From contig JAWNZC010000178.1 of NCBI GenBank assembly GCA_035771165.1, positions 557,501-621,500 of the forward strand: a stretch of 64,000 nucleotides of DNA, written 5' to 3'. Below are positions 13,101 to 19,408 of this stretch, in pieces (position 1 is the first letter of the stretch; the number at the start of each line of letters is the position of its first letter). A model generated the notes under the pieces. That model did not search any database, had not been told where the DNA came from, and saw only the letters and a program-made list of their open reading frames with translations. Made by a program: the position numbers and the translations under genes. The DNA is from Paragorgia papillata (lineage: Eukaryota > Cnidaria > Anthozoa > Scleralcyonacea > Coralliidae).

Positions 13101-13284
13101 CGTCTGGGATGGCTTTTAAAAATTCAAGACAATTGTGGCAATTGAACTCTCTGTACGGAAGCGGTTTGCCCAGCATAGCTTTGTAATCATGTTCAATATC
13201 TTCGACGCTCAAACCTCTGGGTGCTGAAATCAGCAAAGCACGGATATTTTTTTTAACTTCGTCCATATGAACAGATGATGGCAT
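312..13284 (-). CDS. TDRD5: TDRD5-like LOTUS/Tudor domain protein, 3' end outside window
   Basis: Fifteen phase-compatible exons on the minus strand: 13284-13059, 10839-10486, 9522-9296, 7004-6948, 6832-6685, 6151-5965, 5616-5550, 4274-4132, 3643-3574, 3468-3385, 2213-2108, 1906-1802, 1338-1299, 623-538, 408-312; about 665 aa are present and the gene continues past the left edge. Start is the ATG at 13284 (MPSSVHMDEVKKN). LOTUS 1 is at about residues 5-75, LOTUS 2 at 110-185 (YPNGVLGSALNSAY, LGFKSMSHLL), LOTUS 3 at 262-335 (RPNGVWAARLPFEYK, LGFYSVIELASSLPDVFRI). One extended Tudor domain follows at about 350-560 (YIELYVTHVKSPECFWVQL, EVFYVDYGNSAQV, LPPQALKCKLANIKP). Family knowledge: such proteins sit in germ granules, where LOTUS domains bind RNA or Vasa-type helicase and Tudor domains bind methyl-arginine of Piwi proteins. 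Three LOTUS plus a single Tudor favours TDRD5 over TDRD7, but the missing C-terminus could hold more Tudor domains. Introns are full of transposons. Confidence 0.85.
660..1160 (-). pseudogene. 5'-truncated LINE retrotransposon (reverse transcriptase C-terminus and 3' tail)
   Basis: Minus-strand open frame 1160-849 encodes the typical end of a non-LTR reverse transcriptase ORF: FFNRTSRIWNALSDGL, then FKLTTFKTLLIKYCNN, then a short CPSCNTARN segment and a stop. This is the pattern seen at the C-terminus of jockey/CR1/RTE-like ORF2 proteins. It is followed on the same strand by a short 3' UTR and a TAAAA-type simple tail (about 685-660). No start, endonuclease or polymerase core is present, so it is a dead 5'-truncated copy within an intron of the TDRD5-like gene. 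Family assignment within LINEs is uncertain. Confidence 0.65.
1410..1790. repeat. dispersed repeat with AAACACGAG/GAGTGTTTTATCAG motifs
   Basis: Contains self-complementary blocks (AAACACGAG, GAGTGTTTTATCAGA, CTGATAAAACACGTG) and ends near ATGAATTATTAATGAGG. Related sequence recurs inverted at 22955-23040 (CGTGATTTTATGATC) and at 61300-61430 (GAGTGTTTCATCAGGG). A 29-bp unit containing GTATTCTTTATATAAAATTG is tandemly repeated at 1618-1692. Probably a non-autonomous inverted-repeat element. Confidence 0.6.
2395..2755. repeat. foldback element rich in CACTCAATGAGTG
   Basis: Left arm (AAGCTCACTCCCACTCGCA, CAATGAGTGGCCCCTCACAC) is mirrored by the right arm (GGCCACTCATTGAGTGCGAG, TGAGCTTTTAGAATACAGG). 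Inside each arm the unit CACTCAATGAGTG, itself palindromic, is repeated. A second, rearranged copy lies at 24315-24850. Confidence 0.75.
2858..2983. mobile_element. TTAA-bounded MITE with CGTCTGGCGTTAG-type core
   Basis: Bounded by TTAACCCTTTCATTCGT on the left and CACGAAAGGGTTAA on the right, so the flanks match a TTAA target and a CCCTTT-type terminal repeat. The core CTATCTAACGCCAGATTATC is the reverse complement of the core shared by the family listed at 22093 and 43381. Termini of this kind are characteristic of piggyBac-type non-autonomous elements; that assignment is inferred. Confidence 0.65.
2984..3290. mobile_element. terminal-inverted-repeat element adjoining the TTAA element
   Basis: Left end AAAGGTGATGTACAGTCCGT and right end CGGACTGTACGTCACCTTT are inverted copies about 30 bp long. 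The 250-bp interior codes nothing recognisable. Confidence 0.55.
3680..4065. repeat. about 41-bp tandem repeat (about nine units)
   Basis: Unit reads roughly TACACTAACCTGACCCACTA then GTGTGTTTACTGTCTAGCTTA. Units decay towards the right end. It lies between two exons of the eTudor domain (3643 and 4132). A single degenerate unit recurs at 12147-12180. Confidence 0.85.
4428..4898. mobile_element. hAT-like MITE with 8-bp target duplication
   Basis: Terminal inverted repeats CAGTGGTGTAGCCAGGG and TTTGGCTACGCCACTG. The flanking octamers are CTTAAATA (4420-4427) and CTTAAACA (4899-4906), matching at 7 of 8 positions. Eight-bp duplications and CAGTGG termini are typical of hAT elements. Interior has G-runs at 4455-4464 and 4854-4871 and no coding capacity. 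It is inserted into an older repeat that continues on both sides. Confidence 0.8.
5063..5378. repeat. long inverted repeat, arms about 90 bp
   Basis: Left arm 5063-5155 (CTACCCTGCGAGCAGAGCCT) is mirrored by right arm 5280-5378 (AAGAAGGCTCTGCTCGCAGG). The arms are close to identical, and the loop contains CGGTTAAACGGGTTTTAAAC. Foldback MITE, intronic. Confidence 0.75.
5706..5945. repeat. 20-bp tandem repeat (ACGTTACGCTACATTATAAG)
   Basis: About a dozen 20-bp units, variants differing at TAAG/TAAT/AAAA, end 20 bases before the splice donor of the exon at 5965-6151. Intronic minisatellite. Confidence 0.85.
6218..6480. repeat. dispersed repeat with GTTGCACGTATTACCACCCA
   Basis: Contains inverted blocks GTTGCACGTATTACCACCCA / TGGGTGATAATACGTGCAAC around TTGTTACGCAACAATG. 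The same repeat flanks the hAT-like MITE at 4428-4898 (4365-4427 and 4899-4995), showing the order of insertion. Confidence 0.65.
7031..7409. mobile_element. TTAA-bounded MITE interrupted by a 5S-derived SINE
   Basis: Left half runs TTAACCCTTTAACTCCCAC to TAAAATCATCTGGTGTTAG (7031-7087). The right half resumes at about 7385 with GATGGGAATGGGAGGGTTAA. Together they form one member of the TTAA family, split by the SINE at 7092-7380. Confidence 0.6.
7092..7380 (+). mobile_element. 5S rRNA-derived SINE
   Basis: Positions 7141-7195 (GTTAAGCCTGGTTAGACGGG, GGTTAGTACTTGGATGGGTG, ACCGTCTGGAAATA) match the 3' half of eukaryotic 5S rRNA, including the internal-promoter boxes A and C. The body downstream (CTCCTGTGCTTCGAGGGTTT, CTCTGGTTTTCCTCCCTCC) is shared with the copy at 42620-42950. 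It ends in an AATAATAATAATA tail. A 5S-headed SINE (SINE3 type) is the best reading. Confidence 0.75.
7633..7795. repeat. dispersed repeat ending CTATTTATAGCAC / CGGAGCGCTATTAG
   Basis: The same sequence recurs at 20640-21045, where a MITE has split it. Shared blocks include ACTTTCAAATGA, GCAAGAATTATGGGTAAAAG and CATCACGACGGA. Confidence 0.7.
7870..8636. mobile_element. outer hAT-like MITE (CAGGGCTGCC / GCGGCCCTG ends)
   Basis: Begins CAGGGCTGCCAAAAGGGGG and ends TCTCTCAGCGGCCCTG. The inner sides carry mirrored TTGCCCTGGGCCCCC and TTTGCCCTGGGCCCC blocks. Flanking octamers ACTAGATA and AGTAAGTA agree only at 5 of 8, so the duplication is decayed. Another element (8060-8519) sits inside. Confidence 0.55.
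8060..8519. mobile_element. hAT-like MITE, AGGGCTCAAAATAACG family, copy 1
   Basis: Ends AGGGCTCAAAATAACGG and CATTATTTTGAGCCCT are inverted repeats. Interior carries repeated GACCGGTCA palindromes and a run of about 29 G at 8388-8416. Copy 2 at 22159-22865 has the clear target duplication. Nested within the element at 7870-8636. Confidence 0.75.
8694..9165. mobile_element. TIR element TACACACGTAAAAA, filled with ACAACTTGTT repeats
   Basis: Ends TACACACGTAAAAACGCACA and GCGAGATTTTTACGCGTGTA are inverted copies. Between them short AACAATGTTG and ACAACTTGTT palindromes recur about twenty times. Flanks (CCAGCAACCTTCAGTC on the left, CGATGGTCTACTAGTCC on the right) join to a tRNA-like SINE, so the element interrupted a SINE. 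Related copies: 19408-19760 and 43649-44636. Confidence 0.75.
9606..10450. repeat. (TTG)n array with higher-order TTATTGTTCTTGTTTATTG blocks
   Basis: About 845 bp of TTG repeats, broken about every 60-100 bp by TTATTGCTTTG and GGTTTTATTGTTCTTG. The array ends 35 bases before the donor of the LOTUS-2 exon (10486). All long open frames in it are homopolymer artefacts. Confidence 0.95.
11050..11965. repeat. 22-24 bp G-rich minisatellite
   Basis: About forty copies of a unit like GGGGTGGGGGAGCCACTACT plus TT, within intron 1 of the TDRD5-like gene. Variants (CTATTTT, CTAGTTT, AGCC/AACC) are clustered, suggesting local block duplication. Open frames of the type GVGEATTLGWG are artefacts. Confidence 0.95.
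12216..12993. mobile_element. hAT-like MITE with 8-bp target duplication
   Basis: Ends CAGGGCCAGATTAACGG and CCTTAATCCGGCCCTG are inverted repeats. Flanking octamers TTCCCTAA (12208-12215) and TTCCCCAA (12994-13001) match at 7 of 8. The interior holds mirrored GGGCCTGGAGCTGCAAG / TTGGGCCTGGAGCTGTAG blocks. Sits in intron 1 of the TDRD5-like gene. Confidence 0.75.
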
Positions 13285-14287
13285 CCTTGCTGTCGTTGAA
13301 ATACTCTCTTTTACGATCAATCCCCTCGTGCAACAACACCTCGTGCACCCGCCATGTTTGTTGTCTTCCGGAATTTTCGTGCGCTGATCGATGCGCACAC
13401 GTGCACTTTACAGACCGCGCGTTCCCGCCAACTGTGTAGACTGGCACTAATCACTTTTCAGATGACGTCACAATACGTGATTGATGACGTTATGGAAATT
13501 CTAAAATCTCATTTACTCATTAATTTAAAGCTGGTCGTTTCACAAATTTGCAGATTGTTGTTGCACGTTTTTGTGAAAATTTTTAAGTCGATACCATTAT
13601 TCGTTCCAGAGTTACAGAATATTTAAATTTTGACGTCAAAATGCTGACGTTAGCATAGTTTTCAGAATCAACATAGCAATCCAGCAATCTTTGGCTGTTT
13701 TGCAGGCGATTAAATTTCCAACCATTTCCGATAATGACAATGACAAATGACAATGACAATGGCAGTGCGTGGCAAGTCGCGACCTTTTATCTGTAGTTTT
13801 CAGCAGGGCGCCATGACCTGCTGACGTCGCGTGCGCTAGTTGGCTCAATGTACACTTGATCAGCGGGGTTCCTAATTCCCCAAAGAAAAGTATATTTTAA
13901 TACTTTTGGATTTAAAAATCCAATCGACCTAAACCAAGGTTAGTGACTCTTTCGGAATCACCAAAACTTGATAATTTTAAGGTTAGGGTTATAATTTGGT
14001 TGGAATTAAGGTTAGAGTTATGAGGGTTAGTGTTTTGGCCAAAGTTGGATTTATAATCACTAAATTAAAAAATAATTTTTTTAGTCACCTGATTTAAGGC
14101 GATGTGATGTAGTGTTTTTCAGTTTCAAAGTCTTTCTGTGTCGACATAATCACGGTCTTAATTATAACTCCAGTCGTCTTCAGTAGCATGACTAAAAGTG
14201 ATAACCTCTGTGTTTTATGTTCGTAAAGAAAGCTCTAGTATAAAGGATTTTGCTCAGAAGTAATCATTGTTTATCACAAAGTTAGCG
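13285..14287. promoter_or_regulatory. divergent promoter interval between TDRD5-like gene and SLC25A11
   Basis: Only 1003 bases separate the two start codons. Consensus CRE octamers TGACGTCA lie at 13463-13470 and 13631-13638, with a near match TGACGTCG at 13822-13829 and half sites at 13481 and 13644. Two CRE-type sites in an interval this short suggest a CREB/ATF-type bidirectional promoter; occupancy is inferred. No TATA box was identified. Confidence 0.5.
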
Positions 14288-15599
14288 ATGGCAAGTGAGA
14301 GATTACAGGTTGCCAGTGAGCCAGTCAAGAAAATCCCAAATTATGCTCGCTTTGTAATGGGTGGTCTTTCTGGGTAAGTACGGAAAATTGTACAGTATTT
14401 TTTTACCGAGAAATTTGAAAATATCGACGGAGAAGGTGTTTATAGTAGAGGGTTTATGTTATGGGGTGAGCCTACAGTGTTTGACAATGGTGCCCAATAC
14501 CACCAACAAGGCTAGTGTATATACAGTGAGCTTTATATATATATGGAGTGATATTTGCTGTTCATTCAACTGGGCAAAGATTGGAGTGAAACATGGCGGA
14601 CATGTAGGGCTAAAGTATGTATCGTTCCAGTCTCCTATGTGGTCTTTTCACTGCATCAGACTTGACCAGACTGTGTAGAAGACTGGGACTATACGAGGCT
14701 CTGGGAACAAGATTGCCACAAAGATATCACTCCAGTTATTATATAGAGGCTCACTGGTTTTCCCAGGCTGCTCCAACGGCCCCCAGGCTGCTCCAACAGC
14801 CTGTCACGGTCATGTGTTCGCACTGACTGTCCCCAGGTTGTTAACAAGTCTGTAACAGGTTGCTGACATCTTGTAACAAGGTATCGCTAAGCTTTCGATC
14901 TGTTGATTCAGACCTTCATCAGAGCAAATGCCAACATCGTGTTGGCTCACGTCGTATAAACAAAAACAACTTAACCAGAATCACTACGCCATACCACCAT
15001 TGTCAATGTGTTCTTACGTACGTGCTTACTCTTATTCTAAAATTAATTAGAATAAACGTTACGTATAAGCACGTAACTGAATTTCTAAAAGCCTAGTTTT
15101 TCCATTATTGTTGCCAATTTTACTGTTAAAAATAATTCACCAATAGACTTCATTGGAGGATTGGTGCCAAGCCCCATGGGGGATGCCACCCCTTGATCAG
15201 AGGTAACCATGGCAACCCCACCACATCCCACCTCCAGGCACCAGTCACGCTGTCAAGCAGTGGAAATATATATACTTACCTTGCATTCTATCAGGAGTGG
15301 GTGGGTGCGTGAACACAGTGCAAAGGAAGAATCCCCACGTATCAACTCAATGAACAGCGCACGCAAAACCAGTCAAGCTCAGACCACGCTGACAAGACTC
15401 TGATGAACGCTGAGATAATCCCCACATATTAATATATGAGTGACCGCTGACCAAGTATCTATTACATAGATAGCGCGTGCAAAACCAGTCAAGCTCAGAC
15501 CACGCTGACAAGACTTTGATGAGCGCTGATATAATCCCACATAATATGAGTGACCACTGACCAAACTGTCGACAGACAGACAGATAAACCAACAAACAA

Positions 15600-15630
<31 letters not shown>

Positions 15631-18600
15631 TCGGATTTGTGTGTGTATATTATATAACTAATAGATTAAACATGAGCAGCCGATGTTGGAGCTTTTTTTA
15701 ATGCTTCTTTTTGTTAAAAAATTAACATATTGTAAATTCTGTAGAATGTCCGCTACATGTTTTGTTCAACCTTTGGATTTGGTTAAAACAAGAATGCAAA
15801 TGAGTGGTAAGAAAATGATTATGATTTAACCCTTTACGTCCTAAAGGTTCTCACTTCAGAAGTGAAATCGTCTGTCATGGACTTATGTCATTCATTGGCA
15901 GTGCTGTAAAAGTTACATAATTTTTGTAACTAGTTATAGTTACAGTTACATCGTTAGAAAAGTAACTAGTTACCGATAAAAGTTACAATGAAAAGAAATT
16001 AACTAGTTACAGTTACAAAGTTACTTCAAAAATTTTGTAACTAGTTACATTCCATTGTCCGTGTTACTAGAATCAACAAAGAAATTACTAGTTTTAGATG
16101 CCAGTACCATAATTATGTTTTTACAACTAAATGCCTAAATATAGTTGTCACTAAGCAGAAATAGTCAAATGTGTACATAATGTACCTTTATTATTATATC
16201 AAAACCATTTTTATCAAGAAAGAATGACATCCTCAACTGAATATCAGTAACTATACTAGTCACATTTTTTAACCAAATATTGTAACTACGGTAGTTGCAG
16301 TTGATCTTTAAAAAAGTAACTAGTTATAGTTACTTCTTCAAAAAGTAACTAGTTATAGTTACAGTTACTTCTTCAGAAAAAGTAACTAGTTTCAGTTACA
16401 GTTACTTAAAAATGTAACTAGTTACTGTAACTAGTTACTTGTAATGAAGTTACTCACAGCACTGCTCCGCATTGGGTAGTTCAATTTGGCAACTTAAAAG
16501 GCAAAACGTTCGTCAACTTTTATTGATAAATTAATTTGTAGGTGCTGAAGGTGTAGCTCGTGAACACAAGACAAGTTTCCACGCCATTTTTAGCATTATT
16601 AGGAAAGAAGGATTTTTTGGAGTTTATAATGGGTAATTTTGAGTTTATAAAGATATTTTTGTGATAGAAGAAGAATTTCAAATTTGAAATTATTGGGTCC
16701 CAATAGCTCAGTGGTAGAGCGCTGGTATGTTAAACCAGAGACCTAATTGGGTTCGATTCCCGGTTGGGGCAGTCAGAAAACTTTTCTCTACAGCAGTGAT
16801 TCGACTTCATTTTAAATTCTTCTTCTATCACATATATACGCTGCTGAAAGACAACTGAATGTTTACTGGGTTTAAAGTAGAGTGCATCACTGCATGGTAG
16901 TCATTTAGGATCTTCTTAGGATCCTGTCAAAATCTTCTTAAGATCTTGTTAGAATCCTATTATGTTCTTGTTGGGATCGATCCTGATAGGACCTTACTAG
17001 GATTCAGGGTTTAATGTAATTTGTTTTCGTTTTGTAGTCTATCCGCAGCTCTTTTAAGACAGGCAACTTACACCACAACAAGATTAGGAGTGTATACAAG
17101 TCTTTATGAGAAATTCAAAGGGTGAGGAAGTTGGAACTCTTTTTCTTCCTTCTGATAGTCATGATAACAATGATGGTGGTTGTGGTGATGATGGTGGTGG
17201 TGTGATGCTGCTGGTGGTGATGAAGATGGTGGTGTGATACTGGTGGTGATGATCATGAAGATGGTGGTGTGATACTGGTGGTGATGATCATGAAGATGGT
17301 GATGATGATGGTGGTAATGGTGGTTGTGTGATGCTGCTGGTGGTGGCGATGGTGATGAAGATGGTGGTGTGATACTGGTGGTGATGATCATGAAGATGGT
17401 GATGATGGTGGTTGTGGTGATGATGAAGGTGGTAATGGTGGTTGTGTGATGCTGCTGGTGGTGGTGGTGGTGATGATGATGAAGATGGTGGTGGTGGTGA
17501 TTATGGTGGTTGATGTTGCTACCACTTGTTGCTATATCTAGCGATATGGCAACTGACTTAAACCTTACATCTGTTCTTCTTTTCACATCTAGTCCTAAAG
17601 GTGAACAACCACATTTTCTTATAAAATGTGGTCTAGGTAAGTGATTAATCAATAGACATTGGTCAAATTATTTTCCAAAGAGTCTTAGTGAGACCTGATT
17701 TAGGCAACAATTGTTGCACGTATAAATTACATGCGCAAGAAACATTTCATTTGTGTAATGCCACATCCAACAAAAACCCAGTCATATAACGATTTCGGCA
17801 GTGTTAAACAATCTTGCACGTTTTTTATAGGTGTTACAGCTGGCGCCATTGGTGCTTTTGTGGGTACCCCAGCAGACTTGTCACTAATTAGAATGACAGC
17901 CGATGGAAGGTAGGTATACATAGACAAAGTAATCCGTTTGCAACTTATTTCTTCACGCACTACAAGTAAAATGGATACAATGCAGAAAAAGATATTGAAC
18001 AAGCTAGTTTTTAGTTTCGAAATATCAATTAATAATAGAAGTTATTATCGCAAGTGAAGTGCTGCCTCAAATGGGACAAAAACCTCATTCCACGTCCTGC
18101 TTCCAACTTGACCATGTAGCTCAGTATGGTTCGGTCACTCAGCGTGGCACCTAATATCATATCAATTGCATGCAATAACAACTTTTATTATATGGCTGGG
18201 CTTGTTTTCGGGTCATTATGCCAAAGGGCGCACGCTGATTGGTTGCTGGGAGGTCCGGAAAAAGCCGCAATGCCCTCTCGGGACTGTGAGAGGGCATTAC
18301 GTCCTTTTTAATGACCTGCAAGTTTTGGCGGGAAAATTACTGAGTTGATTTGAATGAAAATAAAAGCGAATTAGATATATTCGTTGGAAAATTTTGAACA
18401 ATAATACGTCCTGAAACATCATTGTTTCTTTTTATAAAAACTTCTTATTTAAAAGCGCGAAAAATAAAAGCCTAACAGGTGTAAACATGAAGCGAAACGA
18501 ACAAGCTCAAAAGTAAGAACTAAAGTGAACAGCGACACATGATCAAGACTAACGTAGAACTAAAAACAGATAAGAAAACAAACCAGACGCCATATAATAA

Positions 18601-19354
18601 AAGGCTTATTAACCTCGTTTTCTCGGTCTGTACGGGAAAGTATTTGCCCTCGGTTTCTCTCGCACAAACCTCGCTCCTTCGTCGCTCGGTACGAAAACCT
18701 CAGGCAAATACTTTCCCGTACAGACCTCGAACTCGGTTAATAAGCCTTTACTATACTGCCACGACAGTAATCGACATTATGATGGACCTGACCAATTCAT
18801 TTGATGAAGTTCGTTGAACAACTCCAGAGAAAATACGTGAAAACCTTATTTTCATATGCCTATATCTTGCACAGGCTTCCTCTAGCTCAACGCCGAAATT
18901 ACGCAAGTGTTTTCAATGCATTGAAGAGAATTGCAACTGAGGAAGGCTTCACTGCGTTGTGGACGGTAAGAATGGATAAAATAGAAGAAGGGGGATGAAG
19001 GAGAAAAGAAAGAAAGGAAAGAAATGGAAGAAAATGAATATATTTTAGACTTTAGTGTGATACGGAGTTTTTGGCCACTGAGAAGTATGTCAGTTGTTAT
19101 AGCAATATTTTATGTTTTACATAGGGTTGTATACCAACTATGACACGTGCGATGGTTGTAAATGCAGCACAATTGGCAACATACTCGCAAGCAAAACAAT
19201 TCATTCTTGGAACAGGTTATTACATGTTATTGTTTATGTATGTGGTCATGTGTGATTATTGTGTGATGGTGGTGGTGTTATCTGTGGTTGTTGTTGAGGA
19301 AAGATTCTTGTAGTTTTTGTGATGACGTTTTTGTTGTTTTTGTTTGATGTCGTC

Positions 19355-19408
<54 letters not shown>

